Assembly (NCBI GenBank): GCA_921293015.1
Contig: OV121098.1
Coordinates: 16,392,161 to 16,456,160, forward strand
Reading direction: 5' to 3'
Source: Phorcus lineatus
Lineage: Eukaryota > Mollusca > Gastropoda > Trochida > Trochidae
Length of the DNA: 64,000 bases
Position numbers and translations under genes: made by a program. Under the pieces are notes generated by a model that ran no database searches, was not told where the DNA came from, and was given only the letters and a program-made list of their open reading frames with translations. Every line of letters begins with the position of its first letter. Position 1 is the stretch's first letter. Shown piece after piece: positions 46,510 to 57,156 of this stretch.

Positions 46510-47110
46510 ACGCCATTGGCCGGAGAAGCAGCTCTGAGTCCTCTCAAGGAGAAGAACTTTTCCTAATTTCCTCCAGAAATCTCCAGGACATCATGGAAAG
46601 GATATTTAGTGAGATTACACATTATTCTGCGGAGCCATGATGGATGCCTGTGCACATGGGATCACGGCTACCATTGTGCCATTTCAGAGGAACCGCGTGT
46701 CTCCTTGCTTCAAACTTCTCTAACTTTTACTCTAATGTCATAGGCAAATATTTAATCTGGGGAGCGGCTAATCTTTTCATCCTAATTATACAGGGGTCTG
46801 TCTTTAACACTGGTCTTGAGATGTCATGTGCAGCGAATGATTTGGCGATGGAATTACTGGTCAAACCTGTTATGTTCCGAGCGTCGCATTTTATCTTCTT
46901 TGTGATGGAATTCCTGATTTGGCGACCCCTTTTGGCCAAATAGTTATAAATGAATTTGGGACAGTCAAATGGACTGTCAATCTCTGTTCAAATTTGTCAT
47001 CTCTTGTTGAAGTGAATTTTCCAGCCTCGCTAATTAAGTTGTGACATTTTTCATTAATTAAGTTGATAACATTCTGCCAAGTGGAGATGCAACTACAAGT
47101 TGCTCTGACA

Positions 47111-48014
47111 TTTTTGGTGAAAAAAAGTAACATTTTCAGATATGTATTTTTAATCTTTTTAAAAAAAAATTCTTTAATGTTTGTGTTTGTTTCCTTTTAT
47201 ATTTCATATTGTGATTTTCTCTTTCCCTTGATAATAACTACAACTATTAGAAAACTTAATGGAAAAATATTATGAGATAAGTTATAATCCTGTAAATGAA
47301 ACAATTTAATTCCTTGAAAACACACTTTAAAAACGTGCTTAATATTTTCATAAGTGAAATTTAATATGTATTTATCCTTATGACCATACCTATACTGTTA
47401 GGCATCGAGAATAGTCTATGCATGGCCAATCCAGATTATCCCTTTTGTTAGCAACCTGTGATTCCTGTAAATGGTCCCCACAGAATGATCTTGGTATTAA
47501 TCATATCAGATGTGTATGTCATCAAAATTCTTTCAAATGATCTCAGCAGTAGTTAATTGATTACTACCCAATTAAAACTTTTTTACCACAATTCTAATTA
47601 CACCATTCCGAGTATTTGAACTATAAACTCCTTCAAAAGTTCACAAGCAGGAGACAATTTTTTATGACCAGGGTATAAACGTGAAACCACAGCGAAGTAA
47701 ACAAATCATTACTGCATGAAGCTATAAGCCTAGCTGGAAGGGAGAGCCATCAGCGTGTGATGTGACAATTGTCTCAAGTCAGTAGACAACAACAAAGAAA
47801 TAGGTCCATCCACAATTCGACTTAGTTAAGTCTTGACAGCTACCAAACCCTCTCAGCCTTTAGCTAAGAATTAACGAGATCTTCCAGGGCTTTAAAACCC
47901 AGCTAAAATGTGACCTTTACCCAGCATTCCACTTAAACTTAAAAGGAAGGTGCGTTGAGGTAGCTTTAGGCTCTCAATATGCGGATCTGACCCTTATGGT
48001 TGGCTTAGGCAACG
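47111..48014. other. Unique DNA with a GC-richer part, no supported gene
   Basis: 47390-48000 is GC-richer, with TCAGATGTGTATGTCATC, AGTTAATTGATTACTACC and TTAGTTAAGTCTTGACAGC. No open frame of interest. Confidence 0.35.
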
Positions 48015-48166
48015 CTTTCTTGTAACCATAACGAGTGGTATGAACTGTACATGTCTGGTGGATAGAGTTATCTGCCCTTGAAGGCATCACTTTCTTGTAA
48101 TCCTTAACAAGCGTTATGAACTATATACATGTCTTCCGGACAGATTTGTCTGACCCTGGAGGCATA
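48015..48166. repeat. Two-unit 75-bp tandem duplication
   Basis: Units start CTTTCTTGTAACCATAACG (48015) and CTTTCTTGTAATCCTTAAC (48090) and share TATGAACT, TACATGTCT, TGCCCTTGAAGGCAT (the second reads TGACCCTGGAGGCAT). A third, more degenerate copy may precede them around 47960. The 68-codon frame at 48116-48322 starts within unit 2 and is not supported. Confidence 0.7.
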
Positions 48167-48999
48167 TTCCAATCTTCAGCCGATATGATGACAATAAATT
48201 GTGTGGTTGAGCTTCCCTGTGCAAAAACCGGTCTAACGAGAAGAAATAATGAAGCCAGATATAGCAAGAATTGCCAGGTTGAAATGGCAGATTTCAGAGT
48301 TTATGATGTTGGCAACAACTAAGACATTGCTTGTGGGAAATGTTCAGCGTTGGCAGACATCTTCCCTCTGATCACAATCTTATCCCACTGGACACGCCTG
48401 GTACCCAAGTCTTATAACTCTTTGATGTGCTTGTTAGTTAAATGTTAGTTAGTACGACACAGTGTGTGCCTTCCAGTTACACTATATCAGACTTGTCTCC
48501 ATTTAGGGGAGGAAGATAGATTTGAAAACTTTGAGGCACCTTATATATGGTGTTTGATATACACAACATGTGAAACTGAAAGTAAACTCTACAAATGTAA
48601 GAACTGAGGTCATAATGCCGCCATTAATTAAAATGTTTTGCTCATGAGTAGCATAAAACATGATTAGTTTTATACACGTCATGAAAGTTTATGACATGCA
48701 CATTAAAAACTTCAAAACATCACATTAAAGCCTGACACTGGGAATAGTGGTGAAAAAATAATAATTGATGATCAGTCAAGTTCTACTTTTTGCTGATTCT
48801 TAATTTTTATATTCTACAAAGTTGATATTCAGATTTATTTACTACCAAGGCATTCTGTTTATCTCACATGCAGTAAGGTATCTTGAATCCTATGTAAGGT
48901 TTCAAAAATAATCTTCAATTTTGTTTTGAGAGCTTTTAGTGCCTCATGTTGCCTAGGGACATTTTGTCAGACCCGTCTCTTATGATAACTCCAGCTTTT
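48167..48999. other. Unique DNA, nothing recognised
   Basis: Moderately AT-rich and single copy. No repeat or frame of note. Confidence 0.35.
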
Positions 49000-49400
49000 A
49001 ATGCCATATTAGCTGTCAAAGACATTCTTCAAAGATGGCTGAAGTCTTGTGAAGGGAGGTAACTCTGTATGGTTTAGACATTGCTCACCACACGAAATAA
49101 ATCATGGATCACATGTCAATTGCAAGACGGGCAAATGATGTTACTGGTTGTCATAGTGTTGAATTCCCTCACATTAGGGGATACAAGTGGTCGGCTGCAC
49201 TGATTGGCATTAATTATAGTGGAATTATTGTTCCAAATGATGGCATTACAATCTGCATTCTGGCTTAAAGGGTGAAGGGGGGAACAATGGATAGCATTCC
49301 AGAAGCGGAAGACTGCAGGCCTTTGTCAGGATCTTGTAAGGGTCAGATGGAATGCCATTACGCAAAGATCTGTTCAAGTTCTCTGATTGAGCCTCTGTTT
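49000..49400. promoter_or_regulatory. GC-richer block with SOX, ETS and homeodomain words
   Basis: Words include GGCATTAATTATAGTGG, GAACAATGGATAGC (SOX-like AACAATGG), AGAAGCGGAAGAC (ETS-like), CATGTCAATTGC and CAAATGATGTTACTGG. No frame is supported. Candidate enhancer. Confidence 0.25.
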
Positions 49401-50335
49401 GAGTCAAAGATATCCCTCGTCAAATTATTTTGACAAAACCTGTGGAGACTAATTGATAAAAAATGCAGTTCTTTTGATTGGTTTTTAGGGGGATTTTGGG
49501 AGTTGAAAAATGTCCTTGAATTAATGGAATATTTTAATGGCATTTTTTATTTTGTTGCTAGAGTATGATATAAAAATATTCAAAATTTTCAATGGATTTT
49601 TTAATTGTTATTTTCAAAGTTATTATTTTTTGCCTGAAGCATGAAGTTAGTTTCAAAGTTGATCAAAAATATAGTTTTAAAATATCCATTAGTTTCAAAT
49701 ATAATATATCATATAAATTTGTAAAGAGTTTTTAAGTTCCACAGAATAAAGTTAATAGGTAAATAAAAGTACCGAATTCATGAACAGCAATGATAATCAA
49801 TGTATATCTTTGTCAATTATGAGCTCATTTCAAATAGATATAACTCAATATTTTATCCAAAAAAATGGTAAAGAAAAGTACTATCCAAAGTTTTTCAAAT
49901 GATTTTTTTAATAACATGCCAAATTCTTAGTCTCTTATTGTAAATGACTAAATCATTGATGAAATTAAGTTGTCCAATAATTTCAATGTTAAATTCAGTC
50001 ATACAAATGGGATTTGACCAATGTGTTCAGCAAAACAAAGAAAGTAAAGAAAGTAAAGAAGTTGTTGAATTATTGTATTCACTAATGTCAATTCAGGATT
50101 GACCAGTATGTCAATCTGGAATCCATTATTAAAACATGAGATTGCATATGATGAGAAGGTGATGATAATAATGTGCAAAAGTATTCCTTATACTGTTGGT
50201 AATGTCTAAATCCGAGACCAAAGTTGTTCAATATTTGACAATGTCATCCATATTGGATTGACCAATATGTGCATCCTGATACCATTTCCATAACATATAA
50301 GAGTGCAGCACTATAAAGGCCTGGTTCACCAGTAA
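49401..50335. other. AT-rich DNA with a thrice-repeated motif, no gene
   Basis: GATTTGACCAATGTG (about 50010), GGATTGACCAGTATG (50097) and GGATTGACCAATATG (50254) recur with partly similar flanks but uneven spacing. This suggests a decayed tandem. No frame of note. Confidence 0.4.
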
Positions 50336-50780
50336 GCAGACATGAGTCATGCTTTAACAGAGGACACCCTCCACAAGCCAGCAAACATCAAACCATGAAG
50401 TTGTCAGTCACTCCAACGTCCAGCGGTTCATACGTGGACACACGGCCAGCTCCGTCATTAGTGCTGCGGGCTTGATGTATTAGCCCAGGCTAATAATGCA
50501 CTTTTTGAAAAGATTGCTCATTTCGAAATCTCAGGTTTCGCGTGCGAGTCTTGCGCTAATAAGCATCGTCAATAGCATGTCTTTACTATGCTAATTTCAG
50601 GCACATCTAAACAGTTGATTCAGGAAGAAAAATGCCAGGGAAATGTTCTGATTCTGTTTGTAATGTTACGCAAACACGTACCAACGCTTGTGATCGTGTT
50701 TAATCCAAATTAAGCGGGGCAGCCCAATTTAGAGAATAGGATCCCATTTCAAGGCCATTGTCTGAGAATTTGAATTAATA
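50336..50780. promoter_or_regulatory. GC-richer block with octamer and TAATA dyad
   Basis: Contains the near-perfect dyad TATTAGCCCAGGCTAATA (50478-50495), a POU octamer variant in CTATGCTAATTTCAG, TTTCGAAATCTCAGG, GTTTAATCCAAATTAAGCGG and GAATTAATAGGATAATG. No frame. One of the better candidate conserved non-coding elements. Confidence 0.3.
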
Positions 50781-52362
50781 GGATAATGAAAGAAAGTTGT
50801 TGGGCAATCGTTGTGTAACTATTGTTTTTGATCAGCCTCTGTCAAGGAATCACAATGCTTTCAAATTTTGAGTACACTAAAAATAATGTTGGACTATTCT
50901 CACGTTTGTTTGGGGACAAAGTTGGGTCCGCTCTACACCCCCTCCCCCCTCCTCTCCCCCAAAAAATTGCCAGAGTTAATACTTTTTCAGATTATGATGT
51001 TGATATTACAATATGACATTATTGATGTGCATTTGAACATGATGTGAACACTATCAACTGAATATTTTTAATGGAATATATATCACCTCAGCCAAAAAAA
51101 TTATCTAGCATCAGTTCATTTTTAATCTGATAATCACTTAGATATGATAGATGAATGAATGGAATTATATGAAAACTAATACTTCAACCACACGTTCAAG
51201 AATTTACTGTATACATGTTCAAATTGATATAATTAATAAACCCAAGCTTTTCATATCATCACCTATATGGAATTGCGGATAGAACATTCATAACAAAACT
51301 AATCATAAAAAAACCATCAACTTATTGTACAAGAAGGAACTGAATGGCACTAAACCAAAATGGTTCTCCTCTATTCAAAGGGATATAACTCTGCTGAGCT
51401 TGCTGCTGACAAACCACTAAGAGAATTTCTTCACTGATAATGGCCAGGCTGATTTATTCACTGGTAGATTGCAGGCAATTGTCAGGACCCCCCAGTCTGT
51501 CAAGTTTATCATGTCTGTGAGACTGAGTCTGGCTAAATCTCTCGCTTAATGCTTGTCCGCATTAGTGTGAAAACACATAAAAATAAGGTGACAAATGTAT
51601 TCCTTGAAAACTTTGTATGTCTTGAATTACCATGCAGAATGTGTATACTGCATTGAGTCAGACAATAGAGGTCCTGATTTAGAATTTTTGTAATTTGTAA
51701 GTTGTTTCGTATATATATATATATATATATATTTTAAAAAGTGAATAGTAAGTGCCACCAAATGAAGGCCAAAGATTAAAAAAATTAATTATTTTTTAGT
51801 TTTGTGACAACAAACGTATTCCAATTTGGATAAGTATAAAATATATAATTTTGAAGTTATTAGATTTTAACAAGAAAGATTACAGGGACTTTTAAAATTT
51901 ACCTTATTTGTTTTTCTCATGGGTCTTAATGATGTGCTTTATCACTGGGTAAAAAGAAATATTAACCTTAATCACGTGTTTAAGGTGATATGTGATACAG
52001 TAACTTGGGTAATATGATCACGTAACTACGTCATTTTGACATCTTGTAAGTGGTACCAACATGAAACTAATACTTCAGCCATTATATAAGCATATAAAGG
52101 TTTCAAATTTGCGTAAGTTGCTCAAGCGACCATGTTGTGCAACTCTTATACCTCTCGCCACCCATGTACTCAAGTAATTTAACACTGAGGGTGATGGGAG
52201 ATAGCAGCCACCCCTGAAACATCGTGCAACAAGAATTTTTTTATTTTCACATAATAATAATAATTTAGTTAAAGTAGACAATATACTTGACATACACCCA
52301 CTATTTCACTTGAGGCTCTAGGAATTTCCAAGAGTATTCGCCATCCATAAAAAAACTTTTCT
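50781..52362. other. Mostly AT-rich DNA, no supported gene
   Basis: Holds a GC-richer patch at 51370-51560 (GGCCAGGCTGATTTATTCAC, CTTAATGCTTGTCCGCATTA), a (TA)n tract at 51710-51733, and a C-rich patch near 50937-50960. No motif-bearing frame. Confidence 0.4.
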
Positions 52363-52439
52363 CTGTGTGTGTGTGAGTATGTGTGTGTGTGTAGAAAGGG
52401 TGGGGGGGGTGGGGGGGGGGTGGGGGGGGGGGGGGGGGG
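52363..52439. repeat. (GT)n tract followed by long poly-G
   Basis: A (GT)n run with one GAGTA interruption is followed by about 40 nt of nearly pure G with four T interruptions (52398-52439). It should form quadruplexes readily and is a likely site of sequencing or assembly error. Confidence 0.9.
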
Positions 52440-52498
52440 CTCATATGAAATATCTGTCCATATAGATTATTAATCTGGAGACATGTCTCATTATGAGA

Positions 52499-52600
52499 AT
52501 AATAATAATAATAAAAATAAATAAATAAATAATCCATTTATATAGCAGCTTTCCACATCACTTGGATATGCTCAAAGCGCTTTCTGAGCTCAATCTAAAA
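52499..52600 (-). mobile_element. SINE or retroelement 3' tail, minus strand
   Basis: On minus it reads AAAGCGCTTTGAGCATATCC, then AAAGCTGCTATATAAATGG and an ATTT/ATT repeat. The AAGCGC...CTATATAAAT...(ATT)n ending is a widespread SINE/LINE tail type. The body upstream on minus (52600-52800) was not recognised. Confidence 0.6.
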
Positions 52601-54368
52601 CTATTTACCTGTTGATAGGTATAGTCTTTCATGGATAAACAACCTTTTTTTCAGGCAACGGTGTATATCTACATATAAGTTGCCTTCATCGTTCTGCATC
52701 ACTTCAACTTCCAATATATCCTTCAAAAGATTTGAACTGGTTAATTGTGTTGATACAAGAATACAAGAAATCTTTCAGATGCCCAGAAAGTATAGTAGAG
52801 ACTGAATTTCAGTCTTGATCGAGGGAGAGATGAGTTATCTTTACAATGACACGTCCTGTGTTGAATTGGTTTATAGTATTGACGGAGATTAATCTCATTT
52901 TGAAAAACATGTCTACCGGAGAGCGTTTTATGTATGCTGATTCCACCTGTCTGGGAGAGTTAATCCCCTTGATTACAAACCTAATTCTCCTGTATACACT
53001 CCTCGATTCTCTGACAACACCTGGTGTAGAAATAGACTTAGAGAGGCTGTTCTATCTTCTGTGAGGGGACTGCCATTTTGTATTGGTTATGTATTAATGC
53101 AAAAAATGATGTATATGTAATAATCTTACTACTCATAAATGATGACAATGATAATGATGATAACAATAATTCTTCATAGCCTCATCATTTGGATGATGTT
53201 TGTTCTTTTAATTGGCAAGCAAGGAAGAATTCTTTTAACATATTTTGGTATGATGCAGCTGGGAGATGAACCCCGAGCTCTCAGGGATGGGTGGACCTCC
53301 TTTAGGCTATATCCCCTTTGATAAACAAAATAAATAGAATGTCCAAATATTTTCAAGAATGATTATGTCATATGATTGAACATGTTTTTCAGCATGTTTT
53401 TATCAATTCTTGTTAATTGTCAATTCTAGAATTAATTTTTACCAAGAAATGCTGTTTATCTCAAGGGAAAGAGTAATCAATGACAATTTAGTCAACATTA
53501 TAAAAAATAAAAATGAAAATAAAAATAAAAAACACATTGATTTTGTCTTAAAAGTTGTAAAGGGGCATACATGAAATGCAACTTCATCATTTATGAATGG
53601 TTCTATTTGTTGCTTATGTTCTGAGGGCATTATAACTTACTTCTCCGAAACTGACAATAAAACTTCTTCAGCATTAAGGTAAGTGTGAAAAAGTATATGA
53701 AGCAAAAAGAACACTTACGTATATGCAACGAAGCAATAAGATTTATGTAGATTTCCTGCAACAGTAGTTTTATTGCTCTCTTCCTTTGAGTGTAAACGTT
53801 GTGCTGTCATAAAACCATTTTTTTCCCTTGTAAGTCTGTATGCTTTGTTGAGTTTTCATTTCAACGGGCACAGAACAATAATCTGTTATTGTGTTTGCCA
53901 TAATAATAGCTATTTAAGTGGAATAATGACATCCAATTATACAAACGTGATTTTAAATATTTCATTGTTCTGTAAAATCGAATTAAACTAGACAACGTCA
54001 AACCTTTTATTTTGGGTTTTATTAATGAAGATGAAGTTTTTATGGGTATGTAGGCAAAAGTTGTAAGTATGTATTTGTAAAATTATTGTAAGATCAATTC
54101 CTTTTATTGGTTTACGCCATTTAATCGATTCTTACAAAGGATTAATTATGTAATGTTCGTTTATTGACAGTTTAAAGTCTGAACAAGATCGGTGCATTCA
54201 TGCATTGCTCAGTTAATAGCTGTTGAATCCGTTTATACTCATTTCAACTATAAGTTTGAACTTGTGCACATAATGCATCGTTCATGTTGTGTGTCAGATT
54301 AAATGTAATGATGAACACAAAATCTAATTTTTCTACGTAAGATATTAATGCAATTAATGAGCCACTCT
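52601..54368. other. Unique DNA, no supported gene
   Basis: An acceptor-like CCTTTTTTTCAG at 52654 is followed by two frames open for about 45-50 codons, but they overlap the probable body of the minus-strand SINE. 52840-53060 is a GC-richer patch. 53139-53170 is a short ATG-rich microsatellite. Confidence 0.35.
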
Positions 54369-54542
54369 GTGAGTTTCATAACATATTGATTTACCTTTGA
54401 TATGAACCTAAATGTCATATGTGGTGATATAAAATCAAAACATCTTAACTTTTCATGTCCAAAAGACATATATGAAACATACTGGTTTTTCCATGAAAAT
54501 TTAAAAACAGCCTTATAAATGCACAGAGGTGTAGATATCATG
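54369..54542 (+). repeat. Dispersed repeat A, copy 2
   Basis: Same orientation as 2791-2955, with matching blocks in the same order from TTCATAACATATT to GGTGTAGATATCATG. Relative to copy 1 there is an insertion, AAATGCACA, near the 3' end. The overlapping 80-codon minus frame 54299-54541 is a by-product. Confidence 0.75.
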
Positions 54543-55769
54543 TCTGATATACATGGATACTAGTATTTATATAACCTAACAAACACTATCAACTCCTAAC
54601 TGTCCTCCTGGCTGTTCTAGATAAGTCTCCAAAATTACAGTTGACTATTTGACGCTTGCCAATGTCCAGTTTTTTATCATAATTGCGATGTTCTACCTTC
54701 ATATTGTCACTGTAAAAAAACAATAAGCTTTAAAATGTGTCTTTTTGGTAACAGTCTATAGATATCACGATCAAATGATTGATTAAGTTTGGCATATATG
54801 ACTCCAACAACTCAAAGAGTGGCTCTTTAAGTGTTGACATTGTCTAATTTGTCACCTTCAGTTTGTTATTTTTAAGGAGTCAGAGATTGTTTTAGCTATC
54901 AAGTTTTGAAGCCGGTTTCCCATTCAGTTTAAAGCCACTACCATTGTTGTTTCACTTCAGGCGGCATCAGAATCTGGCTTGCTCTATAAATCTAATTTGA
55001 TAGTATAATCTTTTATAAATCTTAGTTAATTTCAGCTAGAACCATGAAATTTGACTTAAATGCAGTGTTCTAGAGATTGAGTATAAGTTCATATTTCATC
55101 ACTGACAATCTCAAGGGAATTTAGCAGACCTGTTGGCTGCAATAGTCTGCACGAGAGTCTTTTAACAAATTGGCGCTTTTCATATGTTTCTCTAAAAAAG
55201 TTCTTGCAGAAAGTACAAGCAGTGGCATATACTGCAAGGGAATAAAAATCAAGCCATTGGATGATTTTTAGAGCGATCAGGTTGCAGTCCTGACCTTTCA
55301 GATTGAGATTTTACACTTAGTGTGTTGTATGGAACATTCCCTCAAGAATTGGAACAAATATCAACTTATCATTCATGCCGCTGCAGCAGTGAAGTGAATT
55401 CGTTCTTTATTTTTTGCACATTATAGCGTTACCGGTAAAATGGTTTCAAGTGGTAATTTCTTGTGACTGAATTTGTGACGAACGGATGAAAAATATACTG
55501 GCAGTTCAAGACCAATTTGAATTTCTTAACAACTGGTCATTATCTGAAGCTGTATAAGTTTTTTATGGCCATTTTTTGACAAAATCTTTGATCTATTTCC
55601 TTTTATAAGGAATCTGGGTCAAATGATGTAGTTTACACAGACAGAACGTCTTTAATTGCGCTCTGCAGGGATAGGGACTAAAGATTATTCTTTGAAATAG
55701 TTTCTCAAATATGATTCAAAATCATTTTTTATTTTTGTTTCTTGGTTTTGCAGTTTCATATTGTGTACT
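54543..55769. other. Unique DNA, no supported gene
   Basis: No repeat or convincing exon. An AAAGCCACTACCATTG patch near 54940 is the only GC-richer part. Confidence 0.35.
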
Positions 55770-55855
55770 GTTGAAGTCTAGACTTGCTGAATGACAACCT
55801 AGACTGTATGAAAAGCTCCCATTGTCCAATGAAGTCATGGAGCAGGAGTATACAG
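55770..55855 (+). repeat. Dispersed repeat D, second plus copy
   Basis: GAAGTCTAGACTTGCTGAAT, CCTAGACTGTATG and CATGGAGCAGG match 20893-20985 in order, and the complement of 17466-17525. It lies just upstream of the tRNA-like head at 55861. Confidence 0.65.
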
Positions 55856-55860
55856 GGATT

Positions 55861-55985
55861 GCATATAGTTCAATGGTTAGAGTGCTCAGCTCTTGATTGA
55901 GAAGTCTTTGGTTCTAATCTTGTCTCGGCAACTTTGTAATCTAAGAACACAGTAAGGCTTGTGTCTAAGGGAACATTATAATTTA
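55861..55985 (+). mobile_element. tRNA-Lys-like SINE head
   Basis: A-box-like TAGTTCAATGG (55866-55876) and B-box-like GGTTCTAATCT (55910-55920) are 44 nt apart, as in tRNAs. Between them CTCAG and TTGAG nearly pair around CTCTTGA, giving a CTT (Lys) triplet at the anticodon position. The acceptor-stem ends do not pair, so this is not a functional tRNA. CTCGGCAACTTTGT downstream is shared with the 20564 SINE, linking the families. The tail is lost. Confidence 0.65.
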
Positions 55986-56254
55986 TTATGGTTGAGAAAT
56001 TAATTGACTAAAATCATAAAAGATGGTATTACTAACCCCTTATAACCCTTAGGATACCCAACGAATAAAGACCAAGAAATCATTTCAGTACTTGCTAATT
56101 TGACAAGATTCATTAAATGTTGCCCAAACCTTTTTCAAATGACATCTGTTTGTCTTTCCTCAGGCTTCTTTAAGATTGAACTATTTGCTATATTTGTTGT
56201 GATCCACTGTGTCTTCACCCTCCATGAGTGCCGGTCTTTGCTCCTGATTGTCAG

Positions 56255-56545
56255 GGAATTATGGGATTTTCGAAGTCATTGACGGCCATGTGGAGGACCC
56301 TCCTCTAATCTTGGATTATCTGGAGGTGATTAATCGCTTGTGTCGAGAGCTGAACATCGATAGCCTCGCTGGTTTATCAGCCGATCACGATGTCTTATTT
56401 GGGGGTCAAGCCTTGCAGAATTTGATCTACTCTTTCGCGTGTACAAAGTAATTAGGATTTTACTTCGATACTGGTCTGTTGGACTTTGTATTGGATCGGT
56501 TCTGGAAGATATATTACCTTCCCCTGAATAAAGGGTGTTACCTGT
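56255..56545 (+). CDS. Possible terminal coding exon with poly(A) signal
   Basis: An acceptor-like CTTTGCTCCTGATTGTCAG ends at 56254. From there two bases complete a split codon, then a frame stays open for 65 codons to TAA at 56449-56451. It includes NYGIFEVIDGHVEDPP, ILDYLEVINRLCRELNIDSL and LFGGQALQNLIYSFACTK. An upstream TGA at 56245-56247 in the same frame means the frame needs the splice site. AATAAA lies at 56527-56532, about 75 nt past the stop, followed by GTGTTACCTGTTTGTAAAT and further GT-rich sequence, as expected for cleavage and polyadenylation. A second acceptor (TTTGTCTTTCCTCAG, 56161) lies upstream. Composition is GC-richer than the flanks. No protein family is recognised. 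The alternative is a conserved non-coding block (TGATTAATCGC, TCTTGGATTATC). Confidence 0.3.
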
Positions 56546-56997
56546 TTGTAAATACGTGTTTATGGTTTGTCGAAGTAACACTGTAGGATCTTACCATTTT
56601 GCATTGACAGATCTTGCCTCCACACCTATGGAAGTAGGTACAAATGTTTTTGAATTATAAAAACTGTTATGGTATATGTTAAAAAGAACACTGATATATC
56701 AAAGGTTGAAGAAATAGATTTTGTCTCTTCTCATTGGCTCTTTGTACCTGTTTGTGCAAGGATCTGCATTTATGTTCATCTACAATATACCATTTCGGAT
56801 TTTGAATTTATTGTTCTTTTCTTTATCGTTAATTAAATGTTGTTCAATCTTTTGCTAAACGATATTTATTATCTTTTGAGTTGTTGTAATTGTTGTAAGA
56901 CTCTTTTCATGAATATTATAATGTTCAAAGTTTGCTTTCCACTTAACTTTACATACATATATTCCTGTCAGGTGTGTCTCTTTGGTGGTTAATAATG
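56546..56997. other. Unique AT-rich DNA, nothing recognised
   Basis: Single-copy AT-rich sequence. No repeat or frame. Confidence 0.35.
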
Positions 56998-57156
56998 AGA
57001 AGCTTTGCTACAGCATCACAAGGCATCGTTTATTAGGCTTATCATAAATCATAAGTAAATGTATACATATAGTAGTATTTTACAAAGTTGTTATCATGTC
57101 TTTTTCCTCCAAATAAAATGGCAGACTGCATGGATGCCGATAGGTCAGCTTTTATA
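56998..57156 (+). repeat. Dispersed repeat C, copy 2
   Basis: Aligns to 11223-11412: GAGAAGCTTTGCTACAGC, CACAAGGC, TTGTTATCATGTCTTTTTCC and GGATGCCGATAGGTCAGC. It is shorter in the middle than copy 1. Confidence 0.6.

Larger units (their letters stand above)
46300..47110. promoter_or_regulatory. Long GC-richer block, candidate regulatory region
   Basis: It is clearly less AT-rich than its flanks. A 28-nt word occurs twice (46323 and 46482). Further words are AAAGATGGACGCCATTGGCC (YY1-like core), GATTTGGCGATGGAATTAC and GATGGAATTCCTGATTTGGC (a near repeat), GGACAGTCAAATGGACTGTC (dyad) and two TAATTAAGTTG words near 47031-47062. The 99-codon frame 46644-46943 and its opposite-strand frames lack any family motif. 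Non-coding conservation is the hypothesis. Confidence 0.25.

Noticed and set aside
52655..52803. Two open frames after a CCTTTTTTTCAG acceptor
   Set aside because: There is no donor at a sensible place. The region is probably the body of a minus-strand SINE, and AGGCAAC/GTTGCCT at its start forms a hairpin.
55861..55935. Possible functional tRNA-Lys gene
   Set aside because: A and B boxes and an anticodon-like loop are present, but the acceptor and T stems do not pair, and the downstream sequence matches a SINE body.
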